DNA of 64,000 bases, from assembly GCA_035539135.1 (NCBI GenBank), contig DATLJD010000014.1:124001-188000 (forward strand), read 5' to 3'. A program made the translations under genes and the position numbers. The first letter of the stretch is position 1; every line of letters begins with the position of its first letter. Positions 15,078-24,031 of this stretch are shown one piece after another. The notes under the pieces are model-generated. The model was not told where the DNA came from, did no database searches, and saw only the letters and a program-made list of their open reading frames with translations. The DNA comes from JABFWF01 sp035539135. GTDB lineage: Bacteria; Pseudomonadota; Gammaproteobacteria; Xanthomonadales; Xanthomonadaceae.

Positions 15078-17411
15078 CTAGGGTTCGATCTCGCTGGCGC
15101 CGGAGCCAACCTGCTCACGCCGCGGCGCGACCCAGAGGCGCAGGACGAACCACGCCAGCGCCAGCGCGCCGATGCTGAAGATGGTGTCGCCGGGCACGCG
15201 CATCCACACCAGCATGTCGACGATCGGCTCGTTCATGAACTCGGCCGAGCGCGCGTACGCGTAGCCGTGCTCGATCGCCGCCAGCAACTGCATCGTGCCC
15301 AGCGGCAGCAGGGTCAGCACCGCCATCAGCGCCAGGCCGATGTTGAGCGTCCAGAACGCCAGCTTCAACGCGCCGGTGTCCCACACCATCTGCCCGCGCA
15401 GCCCGCGCAGGCAGAACAGCACCAGCGCGATGCCGAGCATGCCGTAGACGCCGAACAGCGCGGTGTGGCCATGCAGCGGCGTCAGGTTCAGGCCCTGCAT
15501 GAAGTACAGCGACAGCGGCGGATTGATCAGGAAACCGAACAGGCCGGCGCCCACCAGGTTCCAGAACGAGACCGCGATGAAGAACAGGATCGGCCACTTG
15601 TAGCGGACCATCCACGGCGTCGCCTGGCCGAGCTTCCAGGTGTGGTAGGCCTCGAAGCCGATGTAGGCCAGCGGCACCACCTCCAGCGCGGAGAAGCTCG
15701 CCCCCAGCGCCACCACCGCGGTCGGCGTGCCGACGAAGTACAGGTGGTGCAGGGTGCCGAGCACGCCGCCGGCCATGAAGATGATGGTGGCGAACAGCAC
15801 CGCGACCGACGCCGAGGACGCGCGGATCAGGCCGAGCCGGGCGAAGATCAGCGCCATCACCGCGGTGGCGAACACCTCGAAGAAGCCCTCCACCCACAGG
15901 TGCACCAGCCACCAGCGCCAGTACTCGACCTCGGAGATGTGGGTGTTGTGGCCCCACATCAGCGCCGCACCGAAGAACAGCCCGATGCACACGGTGGACA
16001 GGAACAGCAGGCCGACGATCGCCTTGGTGTCGCTCTGCGGCCCGCGCAGGATCGGCCACAGCGCGCGCCCGACCAGGGTCAGCCACAGCAACAGGCCGAT
16101 GAACAGGAAGATCTGCCAGAAGCGGCCCATGTCGGCGTATTCCCAGCCCTGGTGGCCGAACCAGAAGTTCTCCCCGCCGATGCCCATCTTCTGCATCACG
16201 CCCATCCACTGGCCGGCGAAGGAGCCGACCACGATGACCAGCAGGCAGACCCACAGCACGTTCACGCCCAGACGCTGGTACTTCGGCTCGTGCCCCGACA
16301 GCGCGGGGCCGATGTACAGGCCGGTCCCGAGCCAGGCCACCGCGATCCACAGCACCGCCAGTTGCGTGTGCCAGGTGCGGGTGATCGAGTAGGGCAGGAC
16401 ATTGGCGATCTGCAGACCGTAGGCTTCCTGGCCCTCGACCTGGTAATGCGCGGTGATTGCGCCCAGCAGGATCTGCGCCAGGAACAGCGCCAGCACCACC
16501 CAGAAGTACTTCGCGGTGGCGCGCATGGATGGGGTGATCCGCAGCGTCGCGAACGGATCGCTGGCCGGCAGCAGGTGTGGCTCGTCTTCGCCGCGGCCGT
16601 GCTCGCGCGCGTGGTGCCAGCCGAGCAGGGCGATGCCGGCGATCAGGAACAGCACGCTGAAGGCCGACCACACCCACAGCGACGGCGGCGGCGTGTTGCC
16701 GATCAGCGGTTCGCTCGGCCAGTTGTTGGTGTAGGTGACGCGCTTGGAATCAATGCCCGACTTGTCCGGCGCGAGCGTCTCGCCGACCTCGCCGGGGCGC
16801 TCGGTGCCGGCCGCCCAGGCCGTCCACCAGAAGAACGCGGTGAGCGCGCGCCGGTGCGCCTGGTCCGGGACGGTGCCGTCCTTCATCGCGTACGCTTCGC
16901 GCAGCTCGGCCGTCGCCGGGTCGTTGCCGAACAGGCTCTCGTAGTGCGCCGCCACGTTCGAGATCGCCGCGACCCGGTCGCGGTCGATCATGATCGTGCC
17001 GGTCTCGGGGTCGTAGGTGTTGCGCCGCATCACCTGCTGCAGGCGCCCGCGCAGCGCGCCCTGCTGCTCGGGCGTGAGCTGCGCGTAGCTCGCCATGCTG
17101 TCGTCGGCGCGCGCCCACAGGTCGAGCAGCTGCATCGCCTCGCGGTGCAGCCAGTCCGCGCTCCAGTCCGGCGCGACGTAGGCGCCGTGGCCCCAGATCG
17201 AGCCGAGCTGCATGCCGCCCATGGACTGCCAGACGTGCTGGCCTTGCATGATGTCGTCCCTGGTGAAGACGACCGTGCCGTCCTCGGCCACCACCTGTTC
17301 CGGTATCGGCGGCGCGGCGCGGAAGATCTCGCCCCCCGCCCACAGCAGGACGCCGAACGACACCACCAGCAGTGCGCCCAGCGTCAACCACAGCCTTTTC
17401 GTGCTGCTCAT
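15078..17411 (-). CDS. norB: Quinol-dependent nitric oxide reductase (qNOR)
   Basis: A 777-residue integral membrane enzyme that reduces 2 NO to N2O using quinol. The single-chain form carries an N-terminal soluble extension (about residues 35-220, including MQGQHVWQSMGGMQLGSIWGHG) before about fourteen helices, so no separate NorC is needed. The haem-copper-oxidase-like core includes WVEGFFEVFATA and GVLGTLHHLYFVGTP, with the paired His that bind the non-haem iron, and LTPLHGHTALFGVYG with haem-ligand histidines. An FNR/Dnr-like site is centred about 63 bp before the start, inside the short gap after fnr. There are no nitrite or N2O reductase genes nearby, so it probably serves detoxification or a partial denitrification pathway. 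Confidence 0.93.
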   Translation of the reverse strand: MSSTKRLWLTLGALLVVSFGVLLWAGGEIFRAAPPIPEQVVAEDGTVVFTRDDIMQGQHVWQSMGGMQLGSIWGHGAYVAPDWSADWLHREAMQLLDLWARADDSMASYAQLTPEQQGALRGRLQQVMRRNTYDPETGTIMIDRDRVAAISNVAAHYESLFGNDPATAELREAYAMKDGTVPDQAHRRALTAFFWWTAWAAGTERPGEVGETLAPDKSGIDSKRVTYTNNWPSEPLIGNTPPPSLWVWSAFSVLFLIAGIALLGWHHAREHGRGEDEPHLLPASDPFATLRITPSMRATAKYFWVVLALFLAQILLGAITAHYQVEGQEAYGLQIANVLPYSITRTWHTQLAVLWIAVAWLGTGLYIGPALSGHEPKYQRLGVNVLWVCLLVIVVGSFAGQWMGVMQKMGIGGENFWFGHQGWEYADMGRFWQIFLFIGLLLWLTLVGRALWPILRGPQSDTKAIVGLLFLSTVCIGLFFGAALMWGHNTHISEVEYWRWWLVHLWVEGFFEVFATAVMALIFARLGLIRASSASVAVLFATIIFMAGGVLGTLHHLYFVGTPTAVVALGASFSALEVVPLAYIGFEAYHTWKLGQATPWMVRYKWPILFFIAVSFWNLVGAGLFGFLINPPLSLYFMQGLNLTPLHGHTALFGVYGMLGIALVLFCLRGLRGQMVWDTGALKLAFWTLNIGLALMAVLTLLPLGTMQLLAAIEHGYAYARSAEFMNEPIVDMLVWMRVPGDTIFSIGALALAWFVLRLWVAPRREQVGSGASEIEP

Positions 17412-17467
17412 GACCCAACTCCCGTTGCGGATGCGGGCATGGTCGCCGGCATGCGGTCACGGCCGCA

Positions 17468-17481
17468 TTGACGTGAATCAA
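17468..17481. promoter_or_regulatory. FNR/Dnr site upstream of norB
   Basis: TTGAC-GTGA-ATCAA differs from the TTGAT-N4-ATCAA consensus at one base. It is centred about 63 bp before the norB start, in the 77-bp gap between the end of fnr and norB. Confidence 0.75.
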
Positions 17482-17488
17482 TCCCCGC

Positions 17489-18241
17489 TCAGTCGCGCAG
17501 CACGGGGGCGGCGAGCGCCTCCAGCGCCGGACGGTCGGCGAGCTCGATCTCGCGCCGGTCCACGCCCAGCAGGCCGTCCTGCTGGAAGCGGCGCAGCACC
17601 CGGCTGACGGTCTCCGGCGCCAGGCGCAGGTAGTTGGCAATGTCGGTGCGCGCCATCGTCAGCTGGAAGCGGTTGGGCGAGAAGCCGCGCGCCGCCAGCC
17701 GGCGCGACAGTCCGACCAGGAACGCGGCCATGCGCTGGTCCGCGCTCCAGTCGCCGGCCAGCAGCGCGGCGCGGCCGATGTCGCGGCTGAGCAGGCGGAA
17801 CAGCTGCGCCTGCAGGCCGGGCAGGCGGGCGGCCAGCACCGCGATCTTCGGGAACGAGAAGCGGCACAGCATCACCGTGTCCAGCGCGACCGCGTTGCAC
17901 GGGTAGGTCTCGCTGTCGATTGCGTTGAGGCCGATCACCTCGCCGGGCAGGTGGAAGCCCAGCACGTGCTCGCGGCCCTCCGGGTCGATCACGTAGGTCT
18001 TGACCGTGCCCGCGCGCACCGCGGCGATCGCCTCGAACGGGTCGCCCTCGCGGAAGATGTGCTCGCCGGCGTGGAACGGACCGATGTGCTCGACCAGCAC
18101 GTGCAGGTCGCGCAGCGACGCCTTGTCCATGCCCTGCGACAGGCAGGCCTGCGAGAACGCGCAGGTCGAGCAGAAGGTGAACTCGTCGCCGTCGTCGGCG
18201 AGCGTGCGACGGTCCAGCCGCGGGAATGCGGGCTCGTTCAC
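17489..18241 (-). CDS. FNR-type transcriptional regulator (second copy)
   Basis: A Crp/Fnr regulator of 250 residues if it begins at the GTG at 18241. A GTG at 18253 is also possible; longer in-frame versions would overlap hemN. With the 18241 start the cysteines fall at C24, C27, C33 and C126, close to 20, 23, 29 and 122 of E. coli FNR, so an oxygen-sensing [4Fe-4S] cluster is expected. The recognition helix has PETVSRVLRRFQ, again the E-x2-S-R signature. It lies 20 bases after the hemN stop and so is probably co-transcribed from the hemN promoter, which has a good FNR site; self-control through that site is likely. It differs clearly from the copy at 7.7 kb, so this is not a recent duplication. 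Confidence 0.88.
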   Translation of the reverse strand: MNEPAFPRLDRRTLADDGDEFTFCSTCAFSQACLSQGMDKASLRDLHVLVEHIGPFHAGEHIFREGDPFEAIAAVRAGTVKTYVIDPEGREHVLGFHLPGEVIGLNAIDSETYPCNAVALDTVMLCRFSFPKIAVLAARLPGLQAQLFRLLSRDIGRAALLAGDWSADQRMAAFLVGLSRRLAARGFSPNRFQLTMARTDIANYLRLAPETVSRVLRRFQQDGLLGVDRREIELADRPALEALAAPVLRD

Positions 18242-18260
18242 GTCGCGCTGCACGACGTGC

Positions 18261-19658
18261 TCAGATCGCGCGGGAGAAGCGCGGGGTGGCCGCGGCGGCC
18301 GGTCGGTCGAGGTAGGCGTCGAAGCACATGGCAATGTTACGCAAGAGCAGCCGTCCTTGCGCGGTCACCGTGAACCGGCCGGGCTCGCGCCGGACCAGGC
18401 CGTCGGCCAGCAGGGGCCGGAGCCGCTCCAGCGCCTGGACGAAATAGTCCTCGAACTCGATCCCGTAGCGGCGTTCCAGCGCCCCGACCGGGATCTCCCC
18501 CTGGCACATCAGCTGCTGGATCAGGTCGGCCCGCAGCTGGTCGTCCTCGGTCAGGCGCATCCCGCGGAAGACCGGCAGCCGGCCCTCGTCGATCGCGATC
18601 TGCCAGCTGGGCAGGTCGCGCGGGTTCTGGCTGAAGCTGTCGCCGATGTGGCTGATCGCGCTGACCCCAAGGCCGACCAGGTCGCTGTCGGCGTGGGTGG
18701 TGTAGCCCATGAAGTTGCGGTGCAGGCCGCCGCGCGCCTGGGCCCGGGCGAGGTCATCGTCCGGGAGGGCGAAGTGGTCCATGCCGATGTACTCGTAGCC
18801 GGCCGCGGTCAGCTTCTCGATCGCCAGCTGCAGCAGGCCGAGCTTGGTCTCCGCGTCCGGCAGGTCGTCGGCGTTGATCTGCTTCTGCGGCTTGAACAGC
18901 TCAGGCAGGTGCGCGTAGCTGTAGACCGCCAGCCGGTCCGGCCGCATCGCGGTCACGGTGTCCAGCGTGCGCGCGAAGCCCGCGGCATTCTGCTTGGGCA
19001 GGCCGTAGATCAGGTCCACGTTCACCGAGCGGAAGCCGGCCGCGCGGCAAGCGTCGATCGCCGCGCGGGTCTCCTCCACGCTCTGGATGCGGTTGACCGC
19101 GGCCTGCACCACCGGATCGAAGTCCTGCACGCCGAAGCTGGCGCGGTTGAAGCCGAGCCGGCCCATCGCCGCGATGTCGTCCGGCACCACGAAGCGCGGA
19201 TCGATCTCGATCGAGATGTCGCGCTCCGGCGAGTCGGAGAAATGAAAATGCCGGCGCAAGGAATCCAGGATTTCGCCCAGTTGCGCCGGTGAGAGAAAGT
19301 TGGGGGTACCGCCGCCGAAGTGGACCTGGATCACCTCGCGATCGCGGTCGAACAGCTCCGAAACCAGCGCGGTCTCGCGGAACAGCCGGGCCAGGTAACC
19401 GTCGGCACGGGCCTTGTCGCGGGTGATGATCCGGTTGCAGCCGCAGTAGAAGCAGGGGCTGAAGCAGAACGGCACGTGCACGTACAGCGACAGCCGGCGC
19501 GGGATCGGGTCGCCGTTGCTGGCCGAGGCCGCCTCGCGCAACTGGGTCTCGCCGAACGCGTTGCTGAACTGGGGCGCGGTCGGGTACGAGGTGTAGCGCG
19601 GGCCCGGCCGGTCGTAACGGCGCAGCAGCTCGGGCGAGAAGGACAGGGAGGTGGCCAT
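18261..19658 (-). CDS. hemN: Oxygen-independent coproporphyrinogen III oxidase
   Basis: A 465-residue radical SAM enzyme that converts coproporphyrinogen III to protoporphyrinogen IX without oxygen, in haem synthesis. The cluster motif is in FCFSPCFYCGCNR (C-x3-C-x2-C-x-C), preceded by RLSLYVHVP. Also visible are HFGGGTPNFLSPAQL and FNRASFGVQDFDP, both typical of HemN rather than the shorter HemW. The N-terminal RYDRPGPRYTSYPTAPQF is diagnostic for HemN. A near-perfect FNR site is centred about 41 bp before the start. HemN supplies haem for the NO reductase and NnrS under low oxygen, and the downstream fnr gene is probably in the same transcript. Confidence 0.95.
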   Translation of the reverse strand: MATSLSFSPELLRRYDRPGPRYTSYPTAPQFSNAFGETQLREAASASNGDPIPRRLSLYVHVPFCFSPCFYCGCNRIITRDKARADGYLARLFRETALVSELFDRDREVIQVHFGGGTPNFLSPAQLGEILDSLRRHFHFSDSPERDISIEIDPRFVVPDDIAAMGRLGFNRASFGVQDFDPVVQAAVNRIQSVEETRAAIDACRAAGFRSVNVDLIYGLPKQNAAGFARTLDTVTAMRPDRLAVYSYAHLPELFKPQKQINADDLPDAETKLGLLQLAIEKLTAAGYEYIGMDHFALPDDDLARAQARGGLHRNFMGYTTHADSDLVGLGVSAISHIGDSFSQNPRDLPSWQIAIDEGRLPVFRGMRLTEDDQLRADLIQQLMCQGEIPVGALERRYGIEFEDYFVQALERLRPLLADGLVRREPGRFTVTAQGRLLLRNIAMCFDAYLDRPAAAATPRFSRAI

Positions 19659-19692
19659 GCGTGCAGGCTAGGGACGCGCCGGCCGGGGCGCC

Positions 19693-19706
19693 TTGACCGG
19701 GATCAA
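19693..19706. promoter_or_regulatory. FNR site upstream of hemN
   Basis: TTGAC-CGGG-ATCAA matches the FNR consensus at nine of ten half-site bases. The centre is about 41 bp before the hemN start, the class II position expected for FNR activation. Confidence 0.8.
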
Positions 19707-19806
19707 ACGTGTCGATCGCATGCCGGCGGGAGTCGACGGCCGGTCAGCGGCGTGACGATGCGCCGGCGCCGCCCGGGTGTGCCAGGCCGATCGCAAGGTG
19801 TTGCCG

Positions 19807-19837
19807 AAAAGAAGAAGGCCCGCTTGCGCGGGCCTTC
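19807..19837 (-). terminator. Terminator of tRNA-Ala
   Basis: A 10-bp perfect stem GAAGGCCCGC / GCGGGCCTTC with a TTGC loop, followed on the minus strand by a pyrimidine/T-rich tail, directly downstream of the tRNA. Confidence 0.75.
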
Positions 19838-19845
19838 CGGAATCG

Positions 19846-19921
<76 letters not shown>

Positions 19922-20005
19922 ACGAGGTCGCCGGGACTTTACCACACGCGGTCGGCGCGAAGCGGTGATCTGCTTCCGGCCGGGCGCTTCCGGGCGAGCC
20001 CTCCA

Positions 20006-21118
20006 TTATACGGAGGCCTGCGGCTTGTCGCCAGCCTCGCGCAACAACGGCGCCAGCCGCGGTTCCAGCTGGACGCGGCGCCAGCCGGCGAGCGGGCCGC
20101 GCCAGCCGTCGCCGTCCAGCAGCGGCTGCAGCCAGCGGCGCGAGGCGAGCACGCCGTCGGGCAGCCCGAGTTCGGCACTGCGCGCGGCGACCGCGTCCTG
20201 CAGCCGGCGCAGGGCGCCGCGGTCGCGTTCGTCCTGGCGGATCGGCGGCGCCTCGTCTTCATCGGCGAGCGGCGTGGTGAGCGCGTCCCACAGCGGTCCG
20301 GCGAGCTTGCGGGGGGCCTTGGGATGGGCATCCAGGCGCGCCTGCAGCGCGGCGCGGTCGGCCGGCGGGGTGCGCGCGAGCTGGGTCGCCAGTTCGTTGT
20401 CGAGGATCCAGCTGCGCGGGCGGTCGGCCTCGCGCGCGTAGGCGTCGCGCCAGCGCAGCAGGCGCAGCAGGCGGTGCTGGCCCTCGGCGTCGAGGAACTG
20501 GGCGGCGCGCAGGGCGAGGTGCGGCCAGCGCTCGGGCGCGTCCTGCTCGGCGTTGGTGATCATGCGCGCGCAGTCCTCGGCCAGCCAGGCGGTGCGGCCC
20601 AGCGCGTCCAGTTGCGCGGCCAGGCGGTCGTGCAGGGCGAACAGGTGCAGCACGTCGTCGGCGGCGTATTCGAGCTGGCTGGCCGATAGCGGCCGGCGCA
20701 GCCAGTCCGAGCGGGTCTCGCCCTTGGGCAGGGCGACGCCGAGGCTTTCCTGCACCAGTCGCTGGTAGCCGACGCCGGCGCCGAGCCCGCACAGGGCCGC
20801 TGCCACCTGGGTGTCGAACAGCGGCTGCGGCGCGACCCCGCAGCTATGCAGCAGGGCGACCAGGTCCTCGCTGGGGCTGTGCATGATCTTGAGCACTGAG
20901 GTGTCGGCGAGCAGCGGCCGCAGCGCATCCGTCATGCCGGGCACCAGCGGGTCCACCAGCAGGACGTCGTCGGCGCCGTCGCCGAGCGCGATCTGGACCA
21001 GCGCCAGCTGCGGCCAGTAGGTGCGTTCGCGCACGAATTCGGTGTCCAGGCCGATGCGCGGCGGGCGCGCGGCCAGGCGGGCGGCGAAATCGGCGGGGTC
21101 GGAAATCCAGTGGCTCAC
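20006..21118 (-). CDS. rnd: Ribonuclease D
   Basis: A 370-residue 3'-5' exoribonuclease that trims tRNA and other stable RNA precursors. The GTG start at 21118 gives VSHWISDPADFAARL; longer in-frame versions run across the divergent gene. The DEDD nuclease motifs are visible: IGLDTEFVRERTYWP (D, E), MHSPSEDLVALLH (D), and LEYAADDVLHLFALHD (Y..DD). The two HRDC-like C-terminal parts follow, including WILDNELATQLAR and ASRRWLQPLL. It neighbours tRNA-Ala, which fits its role only loosely. It is divergent from the FGE-fold lipoprotein gene with about 100 bp between starts. Confidence 0.93.
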   Translation of the reverse strand: MSHWISDPADFAARLAARPPRIGLDTEFVRERTYWPQLALVQIALGDGADDVLLVDPLVPGMTDALRPLLADTSVLKIMHSPSEDLVALLHSCGVAPQPLFDTQVAAALCGLGAGVGYQRLVQESLGVALPKGETRSDWLRRPLSASQLEYAADDVLHLFALHDRLAAQLDALGRTAWLAEDCARMITNAEQDAPERWPHLALRAAQFLDAEGQHRLLRLLRWRDAYAREADRPRSWILDNELATQLARTPPADRAALQARLDAHPKAPRKLAGPLWDALTTPLADEDEAPPIRQDERDRGALRRLQDAVAARSAELGLPDGVLASRRWLQPLLDGDGWRGPLAGWRRVQLEPRLAPLLREAGDKPQASV

Positions 21119-21221
21119 GCGGAAGCAGTCCCTTGCGGCAAGCGTCCAGCCTAGCAGGCCGGCGCAGGCACGGCGGGGAAGTTGCCCGCGCCGCCGCCGA
21201 TACCCTAACGTGCCGGGGCCA

Positions 21222-23090
21222 ATGCCCATCGCCGCAGCCAGAACGCGCCTCCGCCTGTACGCTGCCGCCCTGCTGGGCGTGCTGCTCGCGGCCGGCTGCG
21301 CGCGCGAGGCGCCAGCCCCGGCGGACAGCCAGGCCGACCGCGCCACGCGCGCGGGTAAAGGAGGCAAGGTCACCGTCGCCGGCGACGACCGCATCGCCCG
21401 CACCCTGACCTGGGACGCGCCGCAGGTCGAGCTGGACGCCGCCAGGCGCGAGGACGCGCTGCAGCGCGCCGCGCAAGCCCTCGCCGAGGGCCGCCTGTAC
21501 GAGGACGCCGGCGCCGCCATTCCGCTGTACCTGGCGCTGCTGCAGGCGGCGCCCGACGACCCGGCGGCGAAGGAGGGGCTGGCGCAGGCGGTCACCGCGC
21601 TGCTGCTGCAGGGCGAGGCTGCGCTGGCCGGGGCCGACGATGATGCGGCCGCCCTGCGCCGCGCCCACCGCATCGCCGCGGTCGCGCGCAGCACCGCGCC
21701 CCGCGACACGCGCGTGCGCGCCTACCTGGCGCGGGTCGACATCGCCGACCGCGCCTGGGAGCTCAACAGCGCCGCGGAGGAGGACCTGCGCGAGGGGCGG
21801 CTGGGCGAGAAGGGCGGCGGCGCCCTGGCCAAGCTGCGCGAGGTGCTGCGGCTGCAGCCCGAGCAGGCGCGCGCGCGCCAGGGCCTGGCGGCGGTGGAGA
21901 GCGCGCTGATCCGGCGCGCGGAGCGCGAGGCGCAGGACAACCGCTTCGACGAGGCCGAACGCTGGCTCGCGTTCGCGGCCAAGGTTCGGCCGGGCGCGCG
22001 TACGGTCCCGGATGCGCGCGCGCGAATCGGCGCGCTGCGCGCGTCGCGCATCGGCGACCTGCGCGACGCCGGCATCCGCGCGCTGCAGCAGGACGACGGG
22101 CTCGCGGAGGCGCGCGCGCGGCTGGACGACATCCTGCGCATCGCCGAGCCCGGCAACGCCGCCGCGGCGGAGCTGCGCCAGCGCATCGACCTCGCCGCGC
22201 ACTACGGGCTGTTCCGCCCGGGCCAGGCGTTCACCGACGCGCTTGGCGCGGGCGCGCGCGGTCCGGAGATGGTGGTCGTCCCGCACGGCGCGTTCCGGAT
22301 GGGCGCGGGAGAGGACGAGGACGGCGCGGGCGACAGCGAGCGCCCTGCGCATAACGTGCGTTTCGACCGGGGCTTCGCGCTGTCGCGCACGGAGGTCACG
22401 GTCGGCCAGTTCCGCCGCTTCGTCGAGGCCACCGGCTACCGCAGCACCGCCAGCCGCCGCGGCTTCTCGCTGGCCTACGAGGACCGCAGCGGCAACCTCG
22501 TGCGCCACAGCGGCGTGACCTGGCGCTCCGCCTACGACGGCGGCCACGCGCCCGACGACGCGCCGGTGCTGCACGTCAGCGCGCGCGACGCGGACGCCTA
22601 TGCGAAGTGGCTCAGCGAGGTCAGCGGCCAGCGCTACCGCCTGCCGAGCGAAGCCGAATTCGAATACGCACTGCGTGCCGGCAGCAGCGGCCGCTACCCG
22701 TGGGGCGCGGGCAACCCGCCGCCCGGCGCTGGCAACTTCACCGGCTCGCGCGACCGCTCGAAGGATGGCCGCCAGTGGACCAACGCCTTCCGCGGCTACG
22801 GCGATGGTTACTGGGGACCGGCGCCGGTGGGCCGCTTCGCCGCCAATGCATTCGGCCTTCACGACCTCGCCGGCAATGTCAGCGAGTGGGTCGCCGACTG
22901 CTGGCACGACGGCTACCGGCGCGCGCCGGTGGACGGCAAGGCCTGGTACAACCCCGGCTGCCGGATGCGGGTGGTGCGCGGCGGCGCCTGGGCCAGCGCG
23001 CCCGAGCAGGTGCGCTCGGCGTGGCGCGCGCCGGCCGGTTCGGAAACCACCAACGCGCGCATCGGATTCCGCGTCGCGCGCGATCTGTGA
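21222..23090 (+). CDS. FGE-sulfatase fold lipoprotein with repeat-rich N-terminal half
   Basis: A 622-residue protein. The start at 21222 gives a lipoprotein signal ending LLAAGC. Residues about 60-330 are helical and Ala/Arg/Glu-rich, resembling TPR or coiled-coil repeats. Residues about 345-620 are a formylglycine-generating-enzyme-like (SUMF1/FGE) domain: MVVVPHGAFRMGAG, FALSRTEVTVGQFRRFVEATGY, RLPSEAEFEYALRAG, GLHDLAGNVSEWVADCWHDGY and VVRGGAWASAPEQVRSAWR. The segment where true FGEs carry their catalytic copper-binding cysteines has none here, so it is unlikely to make formylglycine; EgtB- or PvdO-like binding or modification roles are alternatives. It is followed after 31 bases by an M48 protease gene. 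Confidence 0.85.
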   Translation: MPIAAARTRLRLYAAALLGVLLAAGCAREAPAPADSQADRATRAGKGGKVTVAGDDRIARTLTWDAPQVELDAARREDALQRAAQALAEGRLYEDAGAAIPLYLALLQAAPDDPAAKEGLAQAVTALLLQGEAALAGADDDAAALRRAHRIAAVARSTAPRDTRVRAYLARVDIADRAWELNSAAEEDLREGRLGEKGGGALAKLREVLRLQPEQARARQGLAAVESALIRRAEREAQDNRFDEAERWLAFAAKVRPGARTVPDARARIGALRASRIGDLRDAGIRALQQDDGLAEARARLDDILRIAEPGNAAAAELRQRIDLAAHYGLFRPGQAFTDALGAGARGPEMVVVPHGAFRMGAGEDEDGAGDSERPAHNVRFDRGFALSRTEVTVGQFRRFVEATGYRSTASRRGFSLAYEDRSGNLVRHSGVTWRSAYDGGHAPDDAPVLHVSARDADAYAKWLSEVSGQRYRLPSEAEFEYALRAGSSGRYPWGAGNPPPGAGNFTGSRDRSKDGRQWTNAFRGYGDGYWGPAPVGRFAANAFGLHDLAGNVSEWVADCWHDGYRRAPVDGKAWYNPGCRMRVVRGGAWASAPEQVRSAWRAPAGSETTNARIGFRVARDL

Positions 23091-23121
23091 CCGGCGCGGG
23101 ACAGCCCGACAGGGAGGCGCG

Positions 23122-24021
23122 ATGAGGCAGAACCCCTTCGGCGGCAGGCGCCGCCCCGGCTTCGGCGGACTGCGGTTGTGGGTGCTGCTGCTGTTCGCTG
23201 GCTACGCCGCCTTCTACTGGTTCTCCAACCGCAGCACCGACGCGCTGACCGGCGAAAGCGTGCTGATCGACAAGGGCATTTCGCCCGAGGACGAAAAGGC
23301 GCTGGGCCTGCAGGCCTACCAGGAGGTGCTGAGCCAGCAGCCGCCGCTGCCCGACGACGCGGAGATCGCGCGCCAGGTGCGCGAGATCAGCCAGCGCCTG
23401 ATCGCCAAGGTGCCCGAGGTCGAGGACGCGCTCGCCGCCGAGCATGGCTTGAAGGCGCCGCACGTGGAGCAGTACTTCGACTGGGCGGTGAGCGTGATCC
23501 CGTCCGACGAGGTCAACGCGTTCTGCCTGCCCGGCGGCAAGATCGCGGTGTACACCGGCCTGGTGCCGGTGGCGCAGGACGCGGACGCGATGGCGATCGT
23601 GATCGGCCACGAGATCTCGCACGCGCTGCTGCGCCACGGCGCCCAGCGCATGACCGAGCAGAAGCTCGCGCAGCTCGGGCAGGTGGCCGGCGCGATGAGC
23701 GGCATGGACCAGCAGCAGCTGCAGACGGTAATGGCGGTGTACGGCTACGGCCGCGCCCTGCCGTATGCGCGCAAGCAGGAGTCGCAGGCGGACGAACTGG
23801 GGCTGATGCTGGCGGCGGCGGCGTGCTTCGACCCACGGGCGGCGGTGCCGCTGTGGCAGCGCATGGAACAGGCAAGCGGCGGCGGCGGGCAGCCGGAGTT
23901 CGCGTCCACCCATCCGGATCCGGGCACCCGCATCCAGGCCCTCGAGGCGCTGATGCCGAAGGCGATGGACTACCGCCAGCGCTTCTGCGAGGCCGCCGGC
24001 GCCGCCACCGCGGCACGCTGA
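23122..24021 (+). CDS. M48 family zinc metalloprotease, membrane anchored
   Basis: A 299-residue protease with one N-terminal membrane segment (about residues 18-35, LRLWVLLLFAGYAAFYWF) and an M48 peptidase domain. The zinc motif is HEISHALLRHGAQR (HExxH) with the third ligand in QESQADELGLML. The start at 23122 is supported by AGGGAGG five bases upstream. Similar proteins (YcaL/LoiP/BepA relatives) act in envelope quality control. The HPDPGTRIQALEAL C-terminal segment is typical of the family. It probably shares a transcript with the FGE-fold lipoprotein upstream. Confidence 0.9.
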   Translation: MRQNPFGGRRRPGFGGLRLWVLLLFAGYAAFYWFSNRSTDALTGESVLIDKGISPEDEKALGLQAYQEVLSQQPPLPDDAEIARQVREISQRLIAKVPEVEDALAAEHGLKAPHVEQYFDWAVSVIPSDEVNAFCLPGGKIAVYTGLVPVAQDADAMAIVIGHEISHALLRHGAQRMTEQKLAQLGQVAGAMSGMDQQQLQTVMAVYGYGRALPYARKQESQADELGLMLAAAACFDPRAAVPLWQRMEQASGGGGQPEFASTHPDPGTRIQALEALMPKAMDYRQRFCEAAGAATAAR

Positions 24022-24031
24022 CGGCCCGCGC

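Noticed and set aside
14859..17471. 870-codon plus-strand open frame opposite norB
   Set aside because: NorB on the minus strand has all the signatures of qNOR; the opposite frame is His/Arg/Gln-rich antisense.
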